Source: Chloranthus sessilifolius (taxonomy: Eukaryota; Streptophyta; Magnoliopsida; Chloranthales; Chloranthaceae). From it: a DNA stretch of 64,000 nt. A program made the translations under genes and the position numbers. The stretch spans positions 6,206,001-6,270,000 of the forward strand of contig CM037591.1 of assembly GCA_021018995.1 (NCBI GenBank), written 5' to 3'. The first letter of the stretch is position 1; each line of letters starts with the position of its first letter. Below are positions 44,931-56,741 of this stretch, one piece after another. Below the pieces are notes generated by a model, which was not told where the DNA came from, made no database searches, and worked only from the letters and a program-made list of their open reading frames with translations.

Positions 44931-47900
44931 ATGTCGTTCCGTAGCATAGTCCGCGATGTAAGAGATGGATTTGGGAGCTTGTCGAGGCGGAGCTTTGAGG
45001 TCCGGTTGATGGGCCATCATCGAGGGAAGTCTCATGGAGCAGTTCACGAGTTGCATGATCAACCATTAGTGATCCAACAGAGTTGTTGGGCTAGCCTTCC
45101 TCCAGAATTGCTTCGGGATGTGGTTAAAAGGTTGGAAGCTAGTGAAAGTGTGTGGCCTTCTCGCAAGCATGTTGTTGCCTGTGCCGCTGTTTGCAGATCA
45201 TGGAGAGAAATGTGTAAAGAAATTGTCAAGAGTCCAGAGTTTTGTGGGAAGCTTACTTTCCCTGTGTCTCTGAAGCAGGTAGTTTTTTATATAATTAAAT
45301 CGTCTTTGTTATGGAGTTCTCTTGTTACTTGTTGTTAGTTCTGAAGGGTGTAAATTGGTATTGGGAATATAATGATTAAACACTCCTTTATCCAACCTTT
45401 ACAGCCAGGTCCCCGGGAGGGAACCATTCAATGTTTCATTAAGAGGGATAAATCAAATTTGACCTACCACCTTTTCTTATGCCTTAGCCCTGGTAAGATT
45501 CTTTTCTACAATTGGTTGAATTCTTGAATTTATTGCAGTTACACGAATGCCTTGCTTAGGATTACTTGTGAGATTTGATTTCCAAGTTGACTTTTGTTTT
45601 TTAGTGTGTATGACATCGTGCTGATTTCATGGTGGGATTTATTGGCATTGAGCACCACTACTGGTGACTTAGTACAACAGCCAACCATTGTCGAAGAATA
45701 GTTGACTTTTGCTTTTAAAATTAGTAAATGGAAGAAATATAAATACTATATTAGAAAAGCCTTATTCATATGCTAGACTTTTATCAGATGAATGAACTAT
45801 CAGTTGATCTTTGAATAATTGACTTACAATATTATAGACAAGGTTCAAAGTATCAACCGATACCAACATGCATTAGTATCTGGCCTGGCTGATATCAATA
45901 CCTGCCTAGTATCGATCGATGCCTATTTGTAGAAGTAGGTATCTGAAGCTGCTGATTCATATTGAGAATCTGAATTCTTTTTCCTCTCACTGTCTCTCTC
46001 TGGATCCGCCTTGTATCAGCTGGCCAATACATAGCGGCATCGCTTGATATGGATGCCAACACCAAGATTTAAAACCTTGATTATAGTAGTTAAATGAAGT
46101 GTTCATCAGAGAACCTGTTTGAGGCATATTACTACGGATTGTATCTCTGAAACATCGATAGTTGTTGATCATCAAGGACTCAATATATAATGGAGTAATT
46201 AACTATAATTCAACATAGATTATCATAAAAATTTTAAAGAATTTGCCATGTTGATGGTCGTCAACCATCAACGATTAATAGGAAAAAATTCATTATGTTG
46301 GTATGTAAATGGCAATATAAACACTGTTGTTGAGTTAGTGTAATTTGTCATGGTCATTTATGTTGGACATGTGGAAAATATGTGTGGACCTATTGTTGAG
46401 GCATATTGTCAATCATTGTTCCTCTAAAGATTGATGGTCACCAAACATGAATGATTCGGCAATATAATGGAGTAATTGAATTGTCAATATAGATGATCAT
46501 CCAATGCCAACCGAATTTTATAAAAATATCAACCAAGTTTATAATGCTGATGGTCACCAAGCATCCAGCGAATAATAAAAATTCTACCCCCTTGATAATT
46601 GTATGTCAATATAGACACCTGGTATTGTTGGTTGAGTAGTATACTTTGTTTCAGGTCATCTGTATTGTACATGTGAAAAACATGCTCATGGATCTAAACC
46701 TTCCACATGGCTGATCATCCCTTGGTTGGGCACAGCCAAAGTTCAAGCCAATCAAATAATCTGATCATCTGAGCGAGATTATTTTCTGCACGTTAAGAAT
46801 GTGGACCATTGCCTGTAGGCCTTTTCAGTTTCTGTTTTATTTTTCAAAATCATCCATTTAGCTAGATTTGAGTGTTGTTTCCCAACCAGGGGATGGACTT
46901 CCATGTGGATGGTCAAATTTCATGAAAAAGCTTGGCATGTCTATATTTTATTAGGTGCTCACAGGTGGTGATCCTCTATTCCATTGCTTCAGTAGAATTG
47001 CATACGCCACTGTCTCATGATTTAATATTTTTGGGTGATATTGCAACACCCGAGCTGTATTTCTATTTGAGGTTGGCACTTAAGATGTCATATTATTGGT
47101 GGCTAGCGAGATGGGATATCGCTATCTTGATCAGTTCCAAAAAATACAACTGTCTAGTGACATCTCTGGACGTCTTGCTTGTTTTGGCTAGCAAGCCATA
47201 AAATACTTTTAGATTCCCTTTATTTGGTTACACCACCTAAGATCAGCTTCGAATTTTGGCAGAGGTTTACCTAATATACAGACTTTCTAAAAATGGATTC
47301 TAGCAGGTCATTAAGTTTTTAGATTCCGGTTATTTGGTTAGACCACCCTAAGTTCACTTCGTATCTTAGGTGACAGTCTGAGCCTAATATACGTTTTTTC
47401 CAAAAATGGATTATGAGTAGGTTGGGATATGGTTCTAGGTTGGAGTTTTTTGCGTAATGTTTGGATTGGTAGGGAGCTCCTTTTTCAATGAGTTCTTCGC
47501 TTTTATACTTTGTGGTGAATAACATAATTCTTGTGAAAGATTGTGTTAAAATTTGGGTGGGAAATTTTTCTGGCGCCCTCCATCTATAAGGATTGGAAGA
47601 TGAGATGGTAGGAGTCAATTGTACCAATGTTGAGTAAACATAAGGATGTGTATGTTCTCTTATCTAAGCTCTGGCCCCTTAATAGAATGAGAGGGAGAGT
47701 TATGTGGTGTCTTCCTTTACATAGAGGATTTTTGTATCATCATTGAGCACACTTGAAGTGTACCTTGTTATATTTCTTCCTACTGCAATGGATGGAGGAA
47801 ATAGAGGCAACTGTTACCTGGGTTCTTAATCATCAAATGCCCTCATTTTTTTAGGTTTGTTCCTTTGTTTCCTCAGTGTGTATCAGATCATAACAGAAGA

Positions 47901-50900
47901 GATCAGAGATCTAATGCTTGATTACTTTATGCTTACGGAATGAAGAAACAAAAGAGTACTTATCAGGAAAGAGTCATGAGCGTAGACATTTCTGTAGTTA
48001 AGGTCAGGAATGCGATAATTTCAAGGTTTTGGCTTACAAAAGAATAGTGTGTTCAGACAGATGACTTGGATAGCGATTGGATGCCAGTTCATAAAGACTT
48101 TGGGTTGTGCACATTGAGGATGACAAGTGGTCACCTTGTCAAGTCAGGGTTCTCAAAATAAATTTGATGGAAGTGCAACTAGAAATCTGGATACTGGGGC
48201 GGGGTGTTTGTGGGATGGTTTTATTAGTTATTACAAATGATTTAGGGAAGAGTCCTATTACAAATGATAAGGAGGGGTCGTGCTTACTATCTCCAGTTCA
48301 ATTAGAGTGGATATCTCTTGATTGGGAGAAATTCGTAGATTTTTTCATTGTCCCAGTTTATTGAAAATTGAAATGATGCCAAAGCTACCATCAAAAGGTT
48401 GATGTGGTAGAGAATCCCTTGAATCCTCAAAAGATCTGAGCAGCAATTACGTAGCGATAAATCTCTGTACACATTAAGGCTTAGAAGAAACAAAGTTTCA
48501 ATATATGAATTCGTAAAACAAGACTTACTCTAAAAATTCACTACGTGCCCTATATAGGTATGGGCTTACCAAGATCAATGCATAATTAAATATAAGCAAT
48601 TTCTAGGAGCCTTTTCATATTCTAATAAATCTAAAGAATTTCCTTTATATTCTCTAGGCAACCTTTAGTCTTTCAAAAAGTCCTTTGGTTTTGCTAGGCC
48701 ATTTTTTATTTTGTCCCATGGATGTGGTTTCCAATGCATCCTTGAGCTTCCTCTGATACCATCCACCTTTCTTTTTTCTTCCATTTTTTCCTCTGTAATT
48801 TTGGGATTTCCAATCACGTCACAAACTGGTATGTGTTGTGAAACCTGCTGCATCAAAGGTGGAAGGTGACCTTGAATGCTACTCGATGGTTAAATCAGGT
48901 GATAAAAAACTGAAATATAAGATACTTCCTGCTTTCCGAATATTCGCATATGAGGCCCCTCAAGAAGCTAACTTGGATTGGATATTGACTTAATTGCTAA
49001 GGAGAGAGTGGAGCGAGTTGGAGGGATATCTTCTGCGGTGATGCGTTTGTTCTTGGTTTCCAAGTCATTTCAACAGTTTTTCTTTTTTTTTATCCTAGTC
49101 GTTTAATCTAGGTTTAGAATGTCTGGAAATGCAAAGTCCCTACTCGACTCTAAAAAGCCAGATGATTGGAACATGGATGGAATAATGAAGTTTGGTTATC
49201 TTCAGTGACACTTCAGACGCTTACTGCCTGCACTTCATTATCTGTGCAGTAGTCTCAGTATTTTTTCTGGCTCTCTAAATCTTTCGAGTATTTTGACTCT
49301 GTTTCATGAAAATCCTAGTTGCCTTGGATGAGTTGAGAGTTAGTTATCCTTTTAGACCATTTGAAGGAGAAGTTCATCCATTTTCCATTTATGCGCTGCA
49401 TGAGATGCCTATGGGTAATGCTGCAATGGCCCTTTCTGTCATATATTGGAACTCGCCATTCCCATATTTGCATTGGCAGCCTCAGTTTTGTATTCACTGG
49501 CTCCATAGATAGATACTGTAACATTTCCATTGCTGTTTTCAAGTTTTCTTCAAATAGTTTCCCTCCATGTTTTCCTTTTGGCTCTTATTTTTGTTATTTT
49601 GGAGGTTGGTTAGCCAGACTCCAACCAGTTCAAAATGTTTACAACTTAATGTACAGCATATTACTTTCTAATGTGCCTGTTGATTTACATAAAGAGAGGA
49701 ATTATATATTGTTTATTTAAGGATTAAAAAAAAGTAAAAAATAAAAATAAACTCCTTTCATTTAGATCCATTTTAGCTAGCAAATCAGTGATTTCTTTTC
49801 CCTTCTCCAAGAGTGGCAAATTTCCTAGCAGATCTCTGATTCCTTAATGTGTATTCATCCTCAACAAGGAATGCCCATTTCCTTCTTGGTACAGTGCACT
49901 GCCAAAAGAGAATCCCTCTTCATATCCATTTAATTTCGTGATCAATAATACCTAAACTATGACATACTGGCATACTGCCTATTATCTCATCATAATTTTC
50001 AAATCTGTAATGGTGTTTGAGGCAAAACTCGACTGTTTCTCTTCAATATGGACTATTTTGCATACCAGCTGGACAAGCCACTAGCAATTCTTCATGTCTA
50101 ATTTGAACCATCCCTAAGCCAATTTCCCAAATGCATGTCCTCTCAGTCCCCATTTTTGGGTTAAGTGCGCAGCCCCATCTACCCATGATTTCTGCTTCAT
50201 TTCATACCTATGCTCCCTCATTTTAGCGGTTTAGCAGTTTTCTCAGAGCTTTGGTCGTGTCTTTGCCGGACATAAATCTTTAGAGATAAATTATGACGCC
50301 AATATTAAGTTTTGGTATTTCAACATTTTATATATTGTAGAAATCTGCGGAAGAGTTCACATAGTTTTCCAACTGAACACTGAAGTACACAATAAAGCAA
50401 CACTGAACTAGATTAACAGCGATCATTTTACCATAATGGCTAGTCTTGTGCAATGAGGCGTCTTCTATTCTTCTTTTTGAGTTAACATTATGTGATCATC
50501 AAACAAATGCTCGTAAAATGACGAGTCACTTTTACAACATAGAGCTCTGACCTGTTGTGCCACATGCGATTCAGTGGTTATCACATTGCTGACAAAAATG
50601 CCGCTTCTGTTTGCGCTCGTTACGTCAGTATGTACATTGTATAATTCCTCTATTTATCGAAGGTTCTGGTTTGATTTCATGCTTCCATTTTGCAGCTTTG
50701 CTGGTCGAGAATGGGAAATTTCTCCTCTCTGCGAAAAGAAATCGACGAACTACTTGTACGGAATATATAATCTCCATGGACGCTGACAACATTTCAAGAT
50801 CAAGCAGCACCTATATAGGAAAACTGAGGTAATGAATGGAAGTAGCAGTGTCAGTTAATACCCTTCTCCATTATGTTTGTTTCAGATATGAAACTAAGGT

Positions 50901-51948
50901 ATCTAACTTGGGATTGCTATCGGGTATCGGTCCATGGAGGACCGATATGTATCAGCCTATATGAATTTTTAAAATTTTAAAGGTGAAACAACTTTTAAAA
51001 AAATAAAAGTTCAAATTGAAGGGGTATTGGCCGATACCAAATATGACCCCGATACTGGTATCGGGGTGGTATCAGTTTTCCGGCAAAACCGATGCATATC
51101 ACTGAGACGTAACGGTATTGGCCGAGTTTTGATACCATGTATGAAACATCTCCCTAGTTCTCTCTTGAGGGCGTTTTTTGCTAGAGTTAAAGCATATAAC
51201 AGAACAGATTGCTCATATTTTCCCTTCATACAGATCCAATTTTCTCGGTACGAAATTCATAATCTACGATACTCAGCCTCCTTATAATGGTGCCGTCACT
51301 TACCCACCAGGCCGTACTAGCCGCAGATTCTACTCCAAGAAAGTCTCTCCAAAAGTCCCATCGGGGAGCTACAACATTGCTCAGGTTTCATATGAGCTTA
51401 ACGTGCTAGGCACACGTGGCCCGCGACGCATGCACTGCACCATGCACTCCATACCAGCATCCTCCCTAGATGCCGGTGGGATTGTGCCTGGCCAACCCGA
51501 GCTCCTCCCACGCTCCCTTGAGGACTCCTTCCGGAGCATCTCTTTCTCCAAATCCATTATTGACCCTATGGAGTTCAGCAGCTCGCGATTCTCAGATATA
51601 GCTGGATCTAGTATGTGCGATGGAGACGAGGAAGGCAAATGCAGGCCTTTGGTTCTGCGAAACAAAGCGCCGAGGTGGCATGAGCAATTGCAGTGCTGGT
51701 GTTTGAATTTTCGGGGACGGGTGACGGTTGCATCCGTGAAGAATTTCCAGCTGATTGCAGCCGTTCAGCCGGGTGCAGGAGCACCAACTCCAGCACAACC
51801 GACGCCGCCGGAACACGATAAGATAATTCTCCAGTTCGGCAAGGTTGGGAAAGACATGTTTACGATGGATTACAAGTATCCGTTATCGGCGTTTCAGGCA
51901 TTTGCAATCTGTTTGAGCAGCTTTGATACCAAGTTAGCTTGTGAGTAG
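44931..51948 (+). CDS. Tubby-like F-box protein, complete (427 aa, 4 coding exons)
   Basis: Plant tubby-like protein (TLP): an N-terminal F-box recruits SKP1 of an SCF ubiquitin ligase, and a C-terminal tubby domain binds plasma-membrane phosphoinositide. Exons 44931-45278, 45405-45492, 50696-50828 and 51234-51948 have GT-AG junctions and keep frame. Residues 1-50 start [20 protein letters not shown], the usual TLP leader. The F-box spans about 52-105 ([34 protein letters not shown]). The tubby domain spans about 117-427, with [10 protein letters not shown], the basic AKRNRR cluster (158-163), [20 protein letters not shown] across the last junction, [19 protein letters not shown], and the C-terminal [15 protein letters not shown]. 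Length is normal and nothing is broken. The ATG follows a splice acceptor; a GTG nine bases upstream lies in the intron. Which TLP orthologue it is cannot be told. Confidence 0.96.
45839..46079. mobile_element. hAT-like TATCGG element in intron 2
   Basis: CAAGGTTCAAAGTATC start, TTTAAAACCTTG end. Flanks ATTATAGA and ATTATAGT (45831-45838 and 46080-46087), 7 of 8 matching. 241 bp. Confidence 0.83.
46121..46690. repeat. Diverged tandem duplication, about 280 bp x 2
   Basis: GAGGCATATT opens both units (46121 and 46398). Both continue with AATATAATGGAGTAATT, TAGATTATCAT/TAGATGATCAT and GATGGTC(G/A)(T/C)CAA words. Confidence 0.75.
47206..47430. repeat. Tandem duplication, about 110 bp x 2
   Basis: TTTTAGATTCC...TTATTTGGTTA, then CCTAATATAC and CAAAAATGGATT in the same order in both units. 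Confidence 0.82.
50895..51139. mobile_element. hAT-like TATCGG element in intron 3, perfect 8-bp TSD
   Basis: TAAGGTATCTAACTTGG start, GTTTTGATACCATG end. TATGAAAC flanks both sides (50887-50894 and 51140-51147). It makes up 245 of the 405 bp of this intron (50829-51233), 94 bp before the last exon. Confidence 0.9.
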
Positions 51949-52227
51949 AAGAAGGATTGAAGAGTAGTGATTGATGTTGTATCTCTCAGATGTAACTTGT
52001 AATTGTGATGCAGAAATAACTTAACTGCTCACTTTAGGAGGGGAAAAATATTTTTATTTTTAATCATTTATCTTTCACATAGAAATCAGAGTGCATTTGA
52101 TGGTTTTTTTATTTAATCTCCTGGTAGTAGATCTGTGTGTTTTCTTGGGGGTGAGCCTCTGGCTGTCCGATAATTTGAACCCAAAACTGTTGTTTGTGTG
52201 ATATGAAATCTAATTCGAGTCAGAATT
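51949..52227 (+). other. 3' UTR and flank of the tubby-like gene
   Basis: T- and A-rich sequence after the stop, with no coding signal. The poly(A) site is not assigned. Confidence 0.5.
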
Positions 52228-52460
52228 GTGATGTCTCGGAGGCATGGTTTTAATTCTCGGAAATCTGACACGTATTGGAGGCATGGTTTTAAATCTCGGA
52301 AATCTGAGACGTATTGGAGGCATGGTTTTAAATCATCTCGCAAATCTAATCCGAGTCGAATTGTGATGTCTCGGAGGCATGGTTTTAAATCTCGGAAATC
52401 TGAGACATATTGGAGGCATGGTTTTAAATCATCTCGGAAATCTGAGACGTGTTGGCGGTT
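52228..52460. repeat. Minisatellite, about 39-bp unit with a longer variant
   Basis: Five copies of GGAGGCATGGTTTTAA, each followed by TCTCGGAAATCTGA-like words, some with an inserted ATC or a longer AATCCGAGTCGAATTGTG variant. Open frames across it (111 codons plus, 127 minus) are translations of the repeat. Confidence 0.93.
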
Positions 52461-53670
52461 AAAAACATCGACTGCCTTGAAGAGGATCATTCTCAATCTT
52501 TTAAAGACTAGATGTCAAGATCAAAGCACACTTATCAAACGGTCAAATTTTGATTCTGCATAAAAGTGACTTGAGAACCCTTTAGATCACAATCACTTTT
52601 GGGGATGTTTGCCATGTGATATCAATATCTGATCGTTTGATAGTTGGTAAGCTTGAGATATATTTTGTAAAAGACAGTCCAAAAACAATCAATCTCCTTC
52701 GTCCGATTCAAGGAAGTCGACGATGGTGACAGAAACCCCTGGCTACAGTATCTGAAACATTGACTGCCTTGAATTAGATGATGGAGATCGTTTTTGTACA
52801 CAAGTTTTTGTGAAAGAGGTCTTAGGATCATGGATAATCTATCAAATTGGGATAATTTTGATAGAACATTGCACACATAGCTAAAAGTAACCTGATCATC
52901 ACTTCTCATGGTATGCCATGGTTAAGTCAATTTAGAGATGTGTGTGACGTAGAATCGAACTACGACCATCTGATAGGTTAGAAATAATCTAAAGATCAGT
53001 TGTATGACGGATTAGGTTGCAAATAAAGAATATTGGATTGCATATGACGAATCTGCGTATCTCACCGAGACGAGACAAGACGGACGCCCATCTGGGACGA
53101 GATTTCGTACATCTCAGCAAGAAATGGGGTGATTAACGAAACACACCTCGATCTCCTACTGTCTCTGCCTGAGGTTCGGGTGAAATTTAAAACCATGCTC
53201 GAGGGTCATCGAGACGAGATTGAAGTGTGTTTCACCCGGAGATGGAATATAGAAAATATTTATTTTATATCCTATGTTAGGCTAGTACACCATTGAAAGT
53301 GTACCAATCATTATCTTTGTACACATGACTATTTTATTATACCATTATCCTATCTATGTGATAGATCTTTTGAACAGCTATCACGGTATGTCAAAATCTG
53401 TGCATTCTAATATCTGTTATTATTCTTATTTTTTAACTACTAATATTGAAGACCATTGATCTGACGGTATATAATCGATTTATAGGTGTGATTCTTTAAC
53501 TATGATATGTTTCAATCATGTACAACCACTTGGATTGTTTAGATTGATCACATATACTTTCAACATGGCATAACAGTGAAATATTTGTTAGTGGTGTAAG
53601 ACCAAACACCTATTTTAATGGTATAAGATAATTAAAAGGGCTATTTTCGTTTCACGCACTATTGCCAAGA
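52461..53670. other. Hairpin-MITE relics and CTCGG-type repeat
   Basis: Diverged hairpin copies at about 52500-53030. 53045-53230 has reiterated GAGACGAGA/TCTCG words with ATTTAAAACCATGC, akin to the minisatellite unit at 52228. No gene. Confidence 0.45.
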
Positions 53671-54430
53671 CGTCTTGGGCTCGGGGCTGTCCAAGACAAC
53701 TTGGATACTCGAGATTTCAAACCACTACAATGAGTGGAGGGCTCATTGTCTTATTTTGTCAACCTTGCATTTATTTGGACTCGGGCTCTCAATGGGCCGG
53801 GTTAGGAACGGGCTAGGGTTCAACCTGACCTGGCCCAGCCCGACCCAAGCCGAGTCCCAATTTTTAGGCCCTAACCTGGACTGTGATGTGCTCAACCCAA
53901 GCCCGGCCCATAGCGAGCCGGGCCAAGCTTGGGCTTTTTTTCAGCCTTTTTGTGGGAGAATCTTTTAAAATAAAATTTGGTAAAAAAATTTCAAATCAAT
54001 TTTTAACGAGAGAATTTGAGGGAGTGAGAGACTTGTTTGCTTAGAATTGAGACTTGAGATGATAGAAATTGCGACAAAATAAAAACCATATTTTAAAGTT
54101 TTCTATATATGAAGCTAGTACCGAGATTGGGATTCCAAAGTGCATTTTAGTAAATGTTATTGATTTTAAACCTTTCAATAGTTTAATCTCAGAGAATTTA
54201 ATTAAAATGATCTTAGCTTAATATATATATATATATATATATATTCAGGCCGGGTGTAAGCCAGGTGTTGGAACATTTATCCCAAGCCCGGCCTGGATCA
54301 ATCCGGGTTACCACACGCTTAGCTTGGCTTGAGTACCGGGCTAGTTTGGCTTCATAAAATATACTGCTTTTTTTGAGCCGGGTGTGGGCCAAAATCATAG
54401 CTGGCCCAACCCATTGAGAGCCTTAATTTG
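53671..54430. repeat. Two GGCCGGG/CCCGGCC clusters
   Basis: 53770-53950 (GGCCGGGTTAGG, CCCAGCCCGACCC) and 54240-54420 (GGCCGGGTGTAAGCC, GAGCCGGGTGTGG). Loose inverted structure. A TA tract lies at 54222-54244. Confidence 0.55.
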
Positions 54431-55465
54431 GACTTTATGACAGACTGATATTTATCAGTTCATGATATGCGTAGACTTTAGAGCGGAAATTGTCTACACT
54501 TAGCCCAACGGCTCATTGCAGACTCAATAAGCTGGCTTGTCAACTCTGCACTATATTAGACTCGGACACGTGCACGGCCTTCCCTGCTCTTTTAGTCTGT
54601 GTCTCAAAGTCTACTCACAGCACAGTAGGCAAAGACTAGTATTAGGGTTTTAATCAGACAGTAGAGGTCGTGTTTCGCTCCAATCATCCACACAAGAATC
54701 TTAGGGCTACGAACGTACCATCAGACGATTAATTTTTAATATCACATGGTACAAATTAATAAAAAAAAAGCCCTAAAGTCATATGGTACACATCACGCTC
54801 AAATGTGACGATAGGGCAACTTTTTGGGCATTTGTGTCATGTGAAATTGAAAATTGACGATATAATGGTATGCTCATGGCCTCCAGATCCTTTATCTGAA
54901 AGATTAGAGCGAAGCGTGATCTATATCGTCTGATTTAAAGCAATCAATAATTTTTGGTGTGGGGCACAGGATTCCGTGGGGTTTAAGAAGGATACAATCT
55001 TGATGATATATCTCATTTTTTTTGTATATATAGGAAATTTGAGATACAAAAAAATATAGTATATGATGTACTCCAACCATCTATCCGAATTTTGGGAGAA
55101 GTGTCATTTTTTATAGCCATTGATGAATATCTCAATTACAAAAAATACCTAAGAGCAATAAAATATACTATTTTTAAAATATAGGATTCCAATTTTATAT
55201 CCTATATAAGATACCAAGTCGGTATCTTATATCCACATAGGATATAAGATATCCATTAGAATATACAACACATCACAGCTATCACAAATTAGAGCATTAT
55301 AGTGTCACATCAGATATATAATACACCATTGGAGATGCTCTAAGGGGGTTATTTGGTGTTGGAAGTGTTCTAATAATGTCAAACTGAAGGGCTTCCATGA
55401 TCCAAGAGTGTTCAATAATAATAATGCGGCTTTATGACTCAAAGTACCGAACCAGCACATTAGCC
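54431..55465. other. Hairpin-MITE copy and an AGAGCATCTCCAA-ended MITE
   Basis: Hairpin relic at about 54650-54970 (ACGTACCATCAGACGATTAA, CCTCCAGATCC). About 55060-55342 looks like a MITE ending CCATTGGAGATGCTCTAA with a matching TACTCCAACCATC near the left, an end type common in plant MITEs. Boundaries uncertain. Confidence 0.45.
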
Positions 55466-56449
55466 ACCAGTTGAGCGGTAACTCAATTGGTATGCTCCAA
55501 TCTCTTGTGCGGGTTTCCTCCCAATGTGCTGCACCAAAAATAGATTCTCTCCGCATGTAAGTTTGCACATGTATTACATCTAGGTTGTCCATGTCATAGC
55601 CACTTTATTCTGACCACTAGCCGTCTGTAACAAGAACAAAAATGTGTAACAACGATATCTTATGAATACCACACAACCGACAAAGACATTGGTATGAACA
55701 TTTCATAAAGCTGTTGTCAATGGGTCGATTTGGGCCAACATTTTGCCTGCCCACCTGACTCAACAAAAACCAACTATATATATATTGAGATTGTGCCTTT
55801 AATTCTATTGACGGTACTAATCAACATTTTAGATTGCACCTGAAATCTTCTAGAGTTATTGAGAGTATTTTCGTCATATTCTATATTGGGTTGTATTAGA
55901 TATACACTCTAATTGTAGATTAAAATTATATTGAAGGAAACTCGATTTTTGTATTAAGTGAGGTGAGGTTTAAGAGATTTGTAACCCTACCTTTCACAAA
56001 TTAGTGAAATAACTCGGCATCACCCATGGATGTAGGCAAATTGCCGAACCACGTAAATCTTGTGTTTGCGTTTTACTTGTTGTGTGTATTTGCCTGAGAA
56101 TATGAGTTCTAACCCACCTGTGGGGAGTTGGGTTAGAATTAGTTAGGATCTATGTGACATTCATTCGAGGGATCGGATTCTATGACAACTTTCCCAAGGA
56201 TGGCTAGGGAGTATCCAAAACATTTGGGTATGATCCAATGCATATTTACGGTCCAAAATGTGGTATGTGTGGGTAGTACTCAAACTTTGACCATAATTTT
56301 GACCAAAATAAACTTTTTTTGCAATTTTTAATAGATCACATGCCACATAGCACATGATCCCAAGCATGTGTTGTTTTGGAATCACGTGCCACATAGCATA
56401 TGATCTAGGGTTCTAACCCACCATCCTTACTATGGGTTCAAACCTATTG
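55466..56449. other. No gene; weak SINE-like and TIR-element relics
   Basis: 55470-55600 contains a possible pol III-like stretch (GAGCGGTAACTCAATTGG). About 56100-56400 matches the interior of the 148-637 element (GATCCAATGCATAT, CAAAGTTTG-type words). Otherwise unrecognised. Confidence 0.4.
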
Positions 56450-56697
56450 TACCACAAAGGCATTAGCCTAGTTGGTACACTCCCTCCAATGTGAGAGAGT
56501 AGGTCGTGGGTTCGATTCTCGTTCTCCACACTATTTTTCACCCTTGTCTTTACAAGGTGTGGGTTGAATTCTATTAGTTAACCCTCACCACTATAGTTGG
56601 TGCTCCCTCATGCTGCTCTGTGATTGTCACATGTGTATGCATGCTTGCTCCTCGGTTCTCGAGGTTGTTCCGACCGAATGGCCGTATAAAATAAATA

Positions 56698-56700
<3 letters not shown>
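56450..56700 (+). mobile_element. tRNA-derived SINE
   Basis: A box TAGCCTAGTTGG (56464-56475) and B box GGTTCGATTCTC (56509-56520), correctly spaced, followed by a non-tRNA body and an A-rich AAATAAATAAAT tail. The body differs from the 37730 family. TSD not resolved because a TA microsatellite follows. Confidence 0.75.

Positions 56701-56741
<41 letters not shown>

Larger units (their letters stand above)
45493..50695 (+). other. 5.2-kb second coding intron of the tubby-like gene
   Basis: Starts GTAAGA and ends CATTTTGCAG. It holds a CAAGG element near its 5' end (45839-46079), a diverged tandem duplication (46121-46690), a 110-bp tandem duplication (47206-47430), and otherwise unrecognised sequence. 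Several 60-120-codon frames in it have no recognisable domain. Confidence 0.85.

Noticed and set aside
46932-49720. Several 60-119-codon frames inside the 5.2-kb intron
   Set aside because: No domain or codon pattern. They occur on both strands and lie within an intron bounded by good splice sites.
52228-52460. Spaced repeats that might suggest a CRISPR-like array
   Set aside because: The repeats are tandem with degenerate units and no unique spacers, in a plant genome.
52113-52563. Repetitive 111- and 127-codon frames that resemble a repeat protein
   Set aside because: They are the minisatellite unit read through. There is no start context or homologous protein.
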